From Roridomyces roridus (Eukaryota > Basidiomycota > Agaricomycetes > Agaricales > Mycenaceae): DNA of 64,000 bases. Below, piece by piece: positions 1 through 10,494 of this stretch (positions are counted from its first letter, which is position 1; each line of letters starts with the position of its first letter). Where the stretch lies: assembly GCA_029378245.1 (NCBI GenBank), contig JARKIF010000009.1:1860001-1924000 (forward strand), given 5' to 3'. A model generated the notes under the pieces. The model did no database searches and had not been told where the DNA came from. It saw only the letters and a list, made by a program, of their open reading frames with translations. The position numbers and the translations under genes are program-made.

Positions 1-205
1 CGAGCCTTGTCGGGGCGGGAAGGACGCGAAGCACGGTGGATCACGTTGAGTTGGCGGTACTCCCAGCACCTGCAATTGTGCGGTGAGCACGAGACGTATG
101 GGTCATTGGGTGAAGTGCAGAGACGCACCGGACACGGAGGAGGAAGCGGAGGACATCCGACTGCTTCTTCTTGTAAAGCTCACCAATGTACTTGTAGGCG
201 CCCAT
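1..205 (-). CDS. RPL15: 60S ribosomal protein L15 (eL15), 5' part, cut by window edge
   Basis: This is the start of the large-subunit ribosomal protein eL15. The ATG is at 205 on the minus strand and begins [20 protein letters not shown] short intron (128 to 70, GTGCGT...CAG) splits an arginine codon. The second exon then reads [16 protein letters not shown] and runs off the left edge at base 1. The frame joins cleanly across the splice and the residues match the N-terminus of the yeast and animal proteins almost position for position. Only about 48 of roughly 204 residues are visible. The next gene upstream on the same strand ends about 200 bp away, so the promoter lies in 206-408. Confidence 0.95.
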
Positions 206-408
206 CTTGCGGCTGGAGAAGAATGGTCAACACTGAGGGGACGCTGTCGGCGATGCACAAACCTTTTGAGGTAAGGAAAGAAAACGAAAACTGGTAAGTT
301 TCGGAATGATCCGTGATGGGATGCCATTTTCAAACTCCGATCATTCAACTTCCTCAACCTCTGATTTATTATTTACATTACAACGGCTTGGCCTACATCT
401 TCTTTTCT

Positions 409-2519
409 CTAATGGCCTCGCCCTAGTTTGACCCAGGCTGTGCTGAGGAATAGAAGCCACGCAAAAAGAACCAACATCGCGCAAATGACCGTAAAGGCCT
501 TTCCTCGCCTAGCCTCTTCTCGAGAAAGGTCCGCTTCTTGTACCATCCTGGATCCAGTCGAATAACGACGATGTGTCGGCTCTGGGACACGGAGCAAAGG
601 CTGGCTGGGGTCATTAGAGTCTGGCAGTCCTGTTGGCACGCGTTTCAACTGCTCTGCGATGCTGCAAATAGGCGACGACGAGGATGGCAAGCAGCTGAAG
701 GATATTCAAGCTCAAGAACATATTGATGACCCCTTGAGTCGAGCTTCCGTCGGGATGCTCGCGCCTCGCCTTGTCCATTTGGAGACCTGAGAGGGTTTGG
801 AATATCGTCGCCCCTGTTTGCTCCAGCTGGCGCTTGTTAGGCGTGAATGTGAGCGAAGCAACGATGAACGTACACTCTTATGGGCGCCCAGGGCTGTTGA
901 AATGAACTTGTCCGGCACAATCTTGGGTACGAGCAGGACGAGAAGCACTAGAATAGCTTGAGCGGAATGCCTGAAGGCTGCAACTTTCTACGCACACTGG
1001 GGAGAATCCATGACCAAACCCAAAAGCGGCAATAGCAGGCTTGGCCGTGTGCGTCCAACTTGGTGGAAGAGCGAGCCAAGTGTATGCGCCGAGAGTACAC
1101 ACCGAGGATAGTAGGAGAAGAAGGATTACAACGGGTTTACGCTTGAAACGATCCACGAGATGTCCACAGATCGGATACAAACTACGAAGATCAGTTGAGA
1201 GAGAAAAATCGGGCAAGAATCTTACAATATGCTGCCCACAAGGACATATGAAGCTGAATTTGCTGCATCTTTTTCGGACATGCGATACCGCAGCTGAATA
1301 ATATTTCTGCGGTCGAGTGAGCAAGCGAACGTTTAGATCCCCACACTTACGCCGCTAGATGCGTGAACGGTGCCCAAATCGTGCCACAGAATATGTTCAC
1401 AGCAATGTAACTGCCGACAATCCTCAGACGGAATGCAACGGATAACAGAACGACGTACGCCCAAAACACATCACCTAGCTTCGTGATTTGTCGGAGGTGC
1501 ACTCTGCGTTTGGCAGCGACCTTCTCCAGTGCTTGAGCCTCGGACATGTTGAAGCCAGACCGCCGCTGGGCCTCCTCTGTAATATCAATAGCCTCCAACT
1601 CGGCCCCGGCTCCATCTATGAGCGACCTAGAGGCCATAACATAGGCCAGGTTGATGACGACCGACATGCCGGCCAGGAATGTCGCAACATAGAAGGGATG
1701 CTCGAGGACCAAAATACTCGGTCAAAGGATAAGATGTGCGGGCTGACACAAAGGACGCTCCCTTGCCCGCGACCAGCCCGAGAGCCATAGACACGCCAAG
1801 CCGTGTGATTTGAAGAACCGGACTATAATCGTCTCTTGTACGACGGCTAAGCGGACTGACTCCGAAGCCGAAAATGAACATTCCGGCAGGCCATTACTCG
1901 AACGTCGCCGAGGATGTCTCCCAGCAGCAAGAACGCGGTACCTAACGCGAGATCAATCAGAGTTCTCTTCGAAAATAAGAGAATATTACCACAAAAGACG
2001 ACGCCGGTGGCCAAGATACTGGTGAATGTCTGAATTATTTGAGTAATTTTCTAGCCGTTCCAGAATCAACGAACCGTGCCGAGAGTACCAGCCATGAGTC
2101 CACCGACGGAGGGGCGTCCAAGTACTGTTCAGACTCAACGCCGAGATGAGCAAGCTATATTCCGTGTGCCCGGTGCCAAGTTCTCTCGAGATTCTCGACT
2201 TGAGCGGTCCAAGAATATAAGATGCACTACAGCAAATGTTGAATGAAAATGGTTTTTCGCAGGATTGCGGGCCTACTAGTGGCTCCCGACGCTTCAGCCA
2301 GCAGGCACAGAATAGAGCGATACATCGCATGAAAAATGCCCGCCGAGCCACGTTTACTGAGGTTGGAGTAGCTGCCATTTCTGAGATGTCGTGTGCGTCA
2401 TGGATGGTGTCGGAATCATCCGAGTCGGCCAAATATTCTAGATCTTGGTCGTCGCCGACAATTAGTGAGTCGCACGAGGAGCGAAGATGCTCCGACGGAG
2501 GCGTAGGTGATCGTAACAT
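409..2519 (-). CDS. Major facilitator superfamily transporter, MFSD1-like
   Basis: A multi-exon polytopic membrane protein. It opens with an acidic cytosolic tail (MLRSPTPPSEH...) followed by about twelve hydrophobic segments. Recognisable pieces, in order, are LSLNSTWTPL after the first helices, LGVSMALGLVAGKGASFVSA in the middle, a loop with ITKLGDVFWAY, then DRFKRKPVV and LVPKIVPDKFISTALGAHKS near the C-terminal helices. The family is the MFS group that includes animal MFSD1, a lysosomal dipeptide carrier; the substrate of this fungal member is inferred only. At least five short introns are needed, for example between GAHKS and EQTGATIFQTLSG. The last helix ends about seven residues before the TAG at 409-411. 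Confidence 0.75.
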
Positions 2520-2627
2520 GGTGGGAGACGCAAGGAGAGGAAGTTTTGGAGTCGATCAAATGTCGATCCTTCCGGTTATATTTGATAACGTTATCTAGCC
2601 GACAATAAATAAAGTCTGTTGTCCGGT

Positions 2628-3298
2628 CTACACCATTCTCCTGGAGTCCCGCACGCTCCTCCGTGCTGCATCGGTTCCAGCCCACAGACACGTACACAGC
2701 AACGCCAACGCAGTCACCCCCAATTCAGACCACGCCAAACACTCCACCGTAAGCGACTGCCTACACCTGTTTCAATTTCAATTACACGGAAACCTGGAGA
2801 AAAAAGCTACACACCGAGATATCGGAGGGGAAGTCGGGCATATGCCGCCCGTCCTCGTGAAATGGAAGATACCAGCAGACACACCCTGCAGAATGGTATG
2901 TTATGATGGAAGTGAGAAAAAAAGCTGCCACTGACCCACATAGCGGCGGTAACGCACAACCAAAATATACTGCTTGCGACATTGGCAAGAACATGTTTCG
3001 CGCCATCAACAAGCCACAAGAGGTAGGAAAAAGCGAATAGAACGGTCCACGCCGCATTGAATAGCATGACAAGTAAAAGCGAGTGGTATCGAGGACTCGG
3101 CCACTTGCCCGCCGCATTCCCAGCGTTGACCAAAAACGCCGTGAGACCGAGCTCGGCGATGCCAGTCAAGAGCATCATCGTGAAGAGAAAGGGATGGTAG
3201 TGGGCTTGAAAGAAGGACATGCTCAGGACGGCGGACTGGACGCTGCGGCGGATTGCGCGAATGGGGGTGCGCCTGGCTTGAAGACGACGAGGCCGCAT
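2628..3298 (-). CDS. MARVEL-type four-helix membrane protein
   Basis: A small integral membrane protein with four predicted helices. The first reads FLFTMMLLTGIAELGLTAFL, and further segments begin YHSLLLVMLFNAAW and SSIFWLCVTAAMW; a final helix follows a loop with CRQSLTVE. Two short introns interrupt the 3' half, around 2895-2935 and 2760-2810. The arrangement and the CRQSLTVE loop match basidiomycete proteins assigned to the MARVEL fold, which are thought to act in membrane apposition or vesicle sorting. ATG is possible at 3298 or at 3220 (MSFFQAHYHPF); family alignment favours the shorter N-terminus. No catalytic residues are expected and the precise role is unknown. Confidence 0.65.
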
Positions 3299-3393
3299 TG
3301 AGAGATGGTATAGAAAAATGACACGCACTTGACGCATTAATGTATGGAGCACAGAAAACGTTGCAAACAGCAGGTTCGATCGAAATACATGTT

Positions 3394-4731
3394 TTACATG
3401 GCGAGAGCTGCCTGAGCAAGCTTCATAGCGCCTTCTTTTGTCTTGTTACCTGGGAGAACATAGGTGAGTCAAAGCCGGATTTCATGGTGCCAGTCCTCAC
3501 CCCCAATAAACCCAGAAGCATGGACAAATACACATCCTTCGATGCCCGATGCTGCGGACAACGTGTCGTCCCGCAGGCCGCGCCAAGCCTCCGGAAGGGC
3601 CTTCCGGCTGTCGAAGCTCTCCGATGTTACAGGGACGGCCTGTATACGCCAGCTTCCGCCGTCATCCGGATAGACGACATAGATGGCCTTGTCTGAATCC
3701 GCCACGCCAGACTCTTTCTCCAATTCAAACAAGTGCTCCTAGAGATGGAAATTAACTTGGCTCGGCGCAGAAGAGAATCAGACAACCTTCCACGGTAAAA
3801 ATTGGTCGAAAACGAGAATCTTGCCGGTCGGGTCGGTCTGTTTACTGGATTCGATCGACGAGATGAGCAGATCCCGCGCTGGCAACCACGCGGTCGCGTA
3901 GGAATCCAGTTTACCCAGAAACTCCTCACCAGTGAGGAGAGACGCCTTGGAAAATTGGGCCTGCATGGATTGTGAAACGCGAGACGCAGAGAAAGCGGGC
4001 TGGACTGACGTCTAAAATCTCTGGGCTGGTAGGTTGATTCCACCTCGGATTGAGAGAAGCGACGCGACTGGACAGATCCGTGCGGCTCTTGTATTTGGGC
4101 TGGATATCCGAAGGGTACTGGGAAATCCCGTTGTCGATGGCGTCAATAGCCTCGATGAATTCCTGCGCAGGGCTTCGAGTGGGGCACGAGGATATAGTCT
4201 TTAAAGTGTACCTTGTACATTTTGAGCCACAAAGTTTGTACTTTGGGATCTTCAGCAGGAAGCTGCGTCTTATTGGCGATGACCTCCTTGCCGAAATGTC
4301 TGGAGGAAAGGGTCAGACGCGTTTTCATCGCGCGCAGGGACACGAACTTGTATACAAGCCCTGCAGAGGATAATTTGGTCTCGAAGCCATGACCAAAGAC
4401 CTCGGTGAAGCCTCTCTGGTGGTGATCAAACAGCTGCTTGGCCTCGTCGTAGACTGCGCCAACGTCAACGACAATGTCGCAGGTTTCCAAGACGGCAGGA
4501 TCTCTGGAGCGTTTCACGTCTGCCACCGAAACTCAGCATTGGTGCAGAAAGAGCCGGTGCTGGCTTGCCTGAGTCGCGATACGTGTTGGTTTGACGGAGA
4601 AGAAAGACTGCGAGGGCTTCATCGCAATGAAAAGTCCCATTATGGGTCCCAATGAGTTTGTGTAATTTTTGTTTCTTGGCTTGGGGTGCGAGTGTGGTCA
4701 TGGTGCGAAAGATCGACCGAAGAGACATCAT
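3394..4731 (-). CDS. MYG1: MYG1 family 3'-5' exoribonuclease
   Basis: A member of the MYG1/GAMM1 (UPF0160) family of metal-dependent hydrolases. In mammals the founding protein is a 3'-5' RNA exonuclease that couples nuclear and mitochondrial RNA processing. Visible signatures are [20 protein letters not shown] near the N-terminus and [20 protein letters not shown] about 60 residues later, which carry the clustered Asp and His metal ligands. The C-terminal half has [20 protein letters not shown] and ends LAQAALAM. About six exons are needed. The start at 4731 ([14 protein letters not shown]) gives a basic, hydroxylated leader that could target mitochondria, whereas a start at the inner ATG would remove it. 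Confidence 0.9.
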
Positions 4732-4818
4732 GATGCAAATTATTGTCCGAGTAATATGTATGCGACATGCAAATCGTGGCTCGCCAGAGTCCATAAGAAA
4801 AAAGAAAATATCCCGCCA

Positions 4819-5408
4819 CTACAACACCAGTAGACCACCCACAATCACGGCAGGAGCAACAAGCGCCGAGCCCCACTTGAGTGACCGTGCAGCATTTATA
4901 AAGCTGTCGTCTGGACCAAAAGAACCTCCGGTCGCACCCTAGAAGCAGACACATGAGGCACGGGAGGACAATTTTGAGCACACGTACGGGTGAAGGAGCC
5001 TGGTCGGTAACGATCGAGTTTGTCCCGGTGGGTAGATTGGCCGGCGTCGTGCTCGTGGACGCGGAACTACTTTGACTGCTCGGTGGATTCGAGGCAGGTG
5101 GGTTTGGGAGAATGGTGGACGTGATATTAGTGGTGATGGTTGCTGTGATTTGCTCTCGTTGGCCGGAGACCACTGTGAAGCCGACGCTGGTGGTGACCGA
5201 GGCGATGACAGTAATCTGCGGTGAGGGAGATGCAGAATTGCTGCCACTGCCACTGCCGCTGCCGCTGGCGGAGTTAGAGTTCTGGTTCTGGGCGTAGAGT
5301 TGGACAAGACAGAGGAAGGGTATGGAGCTAGCGCACAGATGATTGGGCGGCGACGAGGGGAGCGAGCGCAACGGCGAGCAAGGCAAGGAGAGTTGGTGGT
5401 ATCCACAT
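4819..5408 (-). CDS. Small secreted or GPI-anchored Ser/Thr-rich protein
   Basis: The ATG at 5408 gives a clean signal peptide (MWIPPTLLALLAVALAPLVAA) followed by QSS. An intron beginning GTGCGC and ending CCCAG leads into a low-complexity Ser/Thr/Asn/Gly-rich domain of about 100 residues with many potential O-glycosylation sites. A second intron joins to a short exon coding GATGGSFGPDDSFINAARS, then a hydrophobic C-terminus (WGSALVAPAVIVGGLLVL) with the stop immediately after it. This layout is typical of GPI-anchored fungal cell-surface proteins. No enzymatic domain is visible. Its promoter faces that of the gene at 5506 across 97 bp. Confidence 0.7.
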
Positions 5409-5505
5409 TGAAGTCGTAAGAATCAAGAATCTCAGAGGTCATGTGCCGCTCGCTTAATTCACCCTTCGGAGCCCAGCATGGGCCTCCTTCCTGTCCTCCT
5501 CTCCC
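5409..5505. promoter_or_regulatory. Shared divergent promoter, 97 bp
   Basis: Only 97 bases separate the minus-strand start codon at 5408 from the plus-strand ATG at 5506, so both promoters and 5' leaders must lie within or overlap this spacer and the opposing gene. It is CT-rich on the plus strand just before the ATG. No TATA box was seen. Confidence 0.5.
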
Positions 5506-6477
5506 ATGTCCACTCTGCCCATTTCGCCCACCCAAATCGTGTCCATACTACACTTGGTGCACTCGTTCACCACGATCCCCCCTCATTTGCTCAGCTCCCA
5601 GCTCGCATTCCGCCAGTCGTGCCTCAATCTCAACTCAGACGATCCCGCATACTTCTTCTGGCCCTCCTCAAATGACCAGCATGTCCTGGATGCCCTCGAG
5701 CAATTTCAGCGCAAGCCCATAGATGATATATCATTGGACTTTGACATACAATACACGAGGGACGAGTCATTCTTCGCCCACGTCGAGGTCATACCCGGCG
5801 GCTTGCGTTTGGTTTTCCAACATGAGGGCGACTCGTGGAAGTACCATAACGCGGCCCACATGCCCTTCCCTCCTAGCTCGTACCCGTCGCTGGACAGCGT
5901 GCCCGAGCCGCAGACAGTCGACGAGGACAGCGGCAGTGCCGAAGAAGACGGGGATAACTATTGGGATTCGTACGGAGAGCCCGCTGGCGAGGACAACGTT
6001 GCAGAGGAAAAGGCCGAGGTCGACGAGAAGAGCTATTGGGACCTATACAACTCGGTGCAAGGCAGCGGGGACTCGGTTATCCCTTCTCCCGTGCCGGAGA
6101 AGCAGCAGGAGCAGGAGCGGCAGGAAATGTATTCGGGCGTGGATGACCCCATCAGCTCGCTCTCTGACCGCTTGGCGGCCATTTCGCGCCGCCCCCCTTT
6201 GGAGGACGAGGAGGACGCGATCACGAATGACATGATGCATACCGCAACGGACACGGTCAATTCGTTCCCCCAGCCCGTAGCAGCCATTTCGGTGCACCCA
6301 CCACCCGAGGAGGAAAACGAGGCCACTGTCCCAGAGCCTACGAAGCGCAACACACCCGGAGTCGACGCGCTCAAGGAGAGTGTTCGTGGATTGTACCGCC
6401 TGTGGAAGGTAACCAGTGCGGAAACCGACCCCGAGGCGTTCTTGAGTCTTGTTCGCGAGACCTTGACGGAATTGTAG
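5506..6477 (+). CDS. Uncharacterised intronless 323-residue acidic protein
   Basis: A single open reading frame of 323 codons with no intron. The first ~120 residues look folded: MSTLPISPTQIVSILHLVHS, a tract with DDPAYFFWPSSNDQ, and YTRDESFFAHVEVIPGGLRL. A long acidic region rich in Asp, Glu, Pro and Ser follows, with two copies of a YWDSY/YWDLY motif. The C-terminus is helical (GVDALKESVRGLYRLWK...LVRETLTEL). I recognise the overall pattern as a conserved uncharacterised basidiomycete family but cannot name a domain or function. Absence of introns is unusual for this window, where most genes have several. Confidence 0.75.
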   Translation: MSTLPISPTQIVSILHLVHSFTTIPPHLLSSQLAFRQSCLNLNSDDPAYFFWPSSNDQHVLDALEQFQRKPIDDISLDFDIQYTRDESFFAHVEVIPGGLRLVFQHEGDSWKYHNAAHMPFPPSSYPSLDSVPEPQTVDEDSGSAEEDGDNYWDSYGEPAGEDNVAEEKAEVDEKSYWDLYNSVQGSGDSVIPSPVPEKQQEQERQEMYSGVDDPISSLSDRLAAISRRPPLEDEEDAITNDMMHTATDTVNSFPQPVAAISVHPPPEEENEATVPEPTKRNTPGVDALKESVRGLYRLWKVTSAETDPEAFLSLVRETLTEL

Positions 6478-6636
6478 CAACATGTGTATATTGGGTTTAA
6501 TTTTTGTTGTGAAAGGGAATAGATGCCATGTTGCAAACGCTGTTTTTTGACGAGTCCGAAATTCGCTTGTGTGCAGGTCTCGTGAGCGTCTCTCGCAAAC
6601 ACAAGTCAACAAAACCGTGCTCTTTCGTTGACTGCC

Positions 6637-8477
6637 ATGTCCTCGTCCTCCGACGAGCATGTCTCGGGGCAGTCATCCCCGTGTTCACCAGCCTCCGTCG
6701 TTCTCCCATCTCCCGACCCCAACCAATACTCTTTCCCCCGTATCCAGCTCAGTCCCACCACCCATGAGGACCACTATCGCCTCTCTTGGGATCCGCCTCA
6801 AGAAAAGGTTTCATACCCACTCCCCAGCTTTCGCTCTCTGTTTCGCACAGAGGACGAGGAGCACCCGTTGACGTCAGAGTACGACGCTTCGGAATACTCT
6901 GAGCCGGACCCAGCCAACGATGGGTCCTCAACCGAGAGCGAAGACGAGGAGCAGGACCTTTTCTTTTCCGACACCCGCACCACCTTTTTCCGCACCTCTG
7001 CAGAGCGTCTTCGACCCCGTTATCCGCTCTTACGCATTGCTGCCCGAACTACCTCCCCTGCACCCTCCCCCGTGCCATCCGTGGTACAAAGGAACATATC
7101 CGAGCCCGCACCTTGCTCAAAATCCAATCCCACGGACGATGTCGAGGAGCAGCTTTGCTCGTCGCCCCCTCTACTTCCACAGCCCTCGTCCTCGCCAGGC
7201 CTCTCCCCGATATCCCTTTCCGCTTCGCCCATGGTTGGCCCCGTCTCGCCTCTATCCGCCTTGGAACCCTTATCTCCCCTCTCTTCGCCATTCTCCTTAC
7301 CGCCACCTTCCCTCGCAGGCGACCATGATGTTGTCGTGGACATGGATGTCCAATCACCCCCTCAAAACGACGAGATGCCCGCCCCCATGGAGTCAATAGA
7401 GTCAGATACCGGCCTGGGACTCTTTGTTCGTACTCCCCGCCGCCATCTCGGCTCTTCACCAGCTAACACGAACCGCAGGACTCGTCCCCTGTCCCTACCC
7501 CTGCCCCGATATCATTTGCATCGCCTCCTGTCGCCATTTCAGAGCTTTCAGCCAATGACAGTGAATCGGTTTCGATGGTGCAGCCAGCACCTGCAGAACA
7601 TCACGTGGCGGAAGATAGGGCTGTGGATGTGGATGCTATAGTGCCGAAGAAGAAGAAGAAGGATCCCGTCAAATCGGTCGAGAAACGGGAGGAAAAGGTT
7701 GTTGCAGACAAGAGTAAGAAACGGAACAACCAGTCGTCGCTGCGCGAGGAAGGCCCGAAACCCAAAAAGGCCCGTGTCCTCGCGCCAGATAGCTCCCCGG
7801 AAGCATCCGGTTCCCGGCAGCTGCCGCAGAGTCGAACGAAGCGTGGAGCAGTCGAGACCACCGATGCGCCACCAAAGGGCAAGAAGGTCTCACGCACAGA
7901 CGCTCGGAAACCTGACAGGAAAGGGAAACGACAAGAGCGTGCACGATCCCCACCGCCATCTACCTCTCTCGTCTCGTCGAGAAAATCGAGACAAAAGGTC
8001 TACCCGGACATCGACCCCGAGTTGTGTGGCATGCTTATCGAGTGTATGGCAACGTCACGTGCATCTTCGATGCCCATGGCGACACTGTACAAAACGGCGA
8101 TGCAAAGCTATCCTTCGCTCAAAAGCCGTGGAGATGAGCAGGAGTGCTTGCAAGTGATGGAGCGTGTACTCGAAGGCGGGACTATTGCAGGCGGGGGTAG
8201 CGGTGTGTTTGGGAAGGTCCAGGGTAATGTCAAGGTCCGTGCGAGTATCTCGGTGTGTGCCTCGGTTCATTGACACCTTGTCCAGGGTGACTCGGAACAG
8301 CAACTCGAGGCTCAGTGGTTCTACGTTCCGGAGCGCGACCAGGACCAAGACCGCGCGCAACTGATTCGTAGCATGATGCCTCGCCCTGCGAAACGTGGAG
8401 TAACCAAGGAGCTGAAGCAATACTACTACCGGCCACTGGAAAAGATATCGCGCTGGGACCCTGAAGACGAATTGTAG
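6637..8477 (+). CDS. Uncharacterised nuclear-type protein with Ser/Pro-rich and Lys-rich regions
   Basis: Three exons. The first (from the ATG at 6637) codes a Ser/Pro-rich disordered region with an acidic patch (ESEDEEQDLFFSD). An intron starting GTTCGT near 7427 and ending CCGCAG joins to a second exon with a basic tract (IVPKKKKKDPVKSVEKREEK, then RKPDRKGKRQERARSP), suggesting nuclear import. The last ~130 residues look folded (PDIDPELCGMLIECMATSRA...), are split by a GTCCGT...TTGTCCAG intron near 8235-8285, and end YYYRPLEKISRWDPEDEL. The C-terminal block resembles a winged-helix-sized domain, but I cannot assign it. Function unknown. Confidence 0.7.
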
Positions 8478-8773
8478 GATACCAAGTGAACAAGTCGAAT
8501 TCTTGCTACTGTTGTACTTGTATGTTTTTATCCCTCTGGCTGTGTTTTGTCACCTGTGCATACCCCGTCGCCAACCTATTCTTCCCGTTTAATCCTATAT
8601 CGTTTCGACTAGTATCTCAGTGTAGCTACCATTGCCGTTGTCAATCGTATCCTCCCTCGCCAGATGGTGCATTTCCAAGATATGAGCTATATGTACAGTG
8701 AATTCGAGATATGCAGATTGTTCGTAGCCTCAAGATTCATCTGCGGTTTCAGCACCTTCCTCCTCGAACCGCT

Positions 8774-10223
8774 TCAGTCGTGCTCTTCGCTCGTAGGCAG
8801 GGCTTTCTGCTTGGGCAGCCGCTGCCAAGCGCCAAATCAGACTAGGCAAATGTGAGGAGAATCGTACTCACCACGAACGCGTACTTGCAAACGGAGAAGC
8901 CTTCCAAGCCCTCCTCAAGCCAGGCTTTTTCGACGGTATACAATCCGTCGTAGCGGTATCTACGCTATTGTCAGAAGACACTCGTTGGAATAAACCGATG
9001 AAAAGATACCCTTCCGACGGTGCGTAGGGTGAGCTGAGCTTGTACCCTCTGATCACACGCACAGGGTTTCTTGGTCTCTGAGGACACCTACGGAACGTTC
9101 AGGATGTTGTTAAAAAGCGTGTGGGAGAAATCGGTACCAAGAGAGCCTTGTTAAACTGCCTCGGAAATCTCAGCTTGGTGACTTCGAGCAATGTCGAAGC
9201 ACTTACATTGTTCTCAAAGGTTTGGTCTGAGCTTTGCGGCGCGGTGCGGAGCTGCGATGAATATTTACAACGGCCCCTCGCGACTGGTTGTTGAACGCAC
9301 GTTAAGAGGATTCGCCTTGGTGCCCTTGAGGTTGCGCCCGCCTGAACCCGTGTATGTGCTGAAAGCGCGTCAAAGATCCGACAGCATAGAAAAAAGAAAA
9401 CCAACGCACAAGCCGTTGCCAAAGTCGACATCATCGGGGTAACCACCACTCAGCGCGACGCTGTAGGCACCCTTAGGGCCGGGGGCAATTCCTGCTACCC
9501 ATGGTCTATCGAAACTTGAGCTCGCGAACCAAAGAAAGAAGTTGAAACTGACGCGTGAATGGCGTCGTCGCTGCACGCCCTAAGAGAGGTCTTATCGGCC
9601 TGTATTACTGTGTGGATAGCATCATACGCACTGTCTGGTTTCCCACCAAGTTCCGACCTCGACCCCGGGAATGGCTCCGTACGTTTTGCTGCAGACATGG
9701 TTGGAGACATCGAAACTGAAAAAGGACTGGCTTACGGATCGTGCAAACGCTTGCTCCCAGCCTCTCTGCCTAGCGGACCCTCGTTCTCGGTTGTTCTAAC
9801 TCCGCTTGCGAAAGAGACAGGGATAGGCTGACGTCCTTGGTGTTCCGCCTTGTAATCCACAGTCTTGCCTTGGTTGCGAGAACTCCGGCGAAGAGTACCG
9901 TCACCCCCAGATTCCGAGGCAAGGTCGGTGGAGTCCTTGCGAGCCGCTTTGGGACGAGGACTCTCTGCGGCATCATCTTCAAGTTTGCGTTTTTTTGTTG
10001 GCGCTTTTGGTTTTTGTGGCCTCGCGGCTTTTGGTTGAACGATTGGCTGGTCAAGACCTGCGAGAAGGATTGGAGACGTGGAAAGACGCGTAAAAGGGCC
10101 TTGCCTAGCTGAGCCAGCAAGAGCTTGTTGCGTTCTGGGATTTCCTTAGAGAATGCAATTGAACCACGGGGAGAAGAACGTACCTTGGTTTTGGAGACGT
10201 TTCCGTTCAAAGTCGGACACCAT
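8774..10223 (-). CDS. SRA-YDG domain protein (UHRF1-like DNA reader)
   Basis: Begins MVSDFERKRLQNQ at 10223 and has a basic, disordered first third (AARPQKPKAPTKKRKLE). The SRA-YDG domain follows: GVEVGTWWETR, WVAGIAPGPKGAYSVALSGG, DVDFGNGFAFTYTGSGGRN, DQTFENNFNKALL, VRVIRGYKLSSPYAPSEGYR and a final RLPKQKALP. At least six short introns are required; several GT-AG joins restore the family consensus exactly. SRA domains bind hemimethylated or 5-methyl/hydroxymethyl-cytosine in DNA. Animal UHRF1 also has RING, PHD and UBL domains, but here I see only the SRA domain plus the basic tail, so it is a reader without an obvious ligase. The protein is about 330 residues. Confidence 0.85.
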
Positions 10224-10494
10224 TCTACTCGAAAAAGTGGAATAATTGCAAGCAGAAGACGCGTTCGGTGACGGGTGCAGTGATGAAGAGAAGAACAAAG
10301 AGCGCGATAACGTGATGTGATCAACTCGTGTCAATTGCCTCATTCAGACTAAACTATTGGCCCGACTACAATCCTTCGCTGACATTAACCGACAAGCGTA
10401 TTCGGCACGTCGTTTGTGGTTTCCTCAGTATTGGAAGTGGTCTCCCGTTTATGCATCGTATCTGATGACAACAAAATCAGTGACGATTTCTGGA

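Noticed and set aside
7..297. Plus-strand open frames over the left edge
   Set aside because: They are antisense to the clear RPL15 exons on minus and show no conserved pattern.
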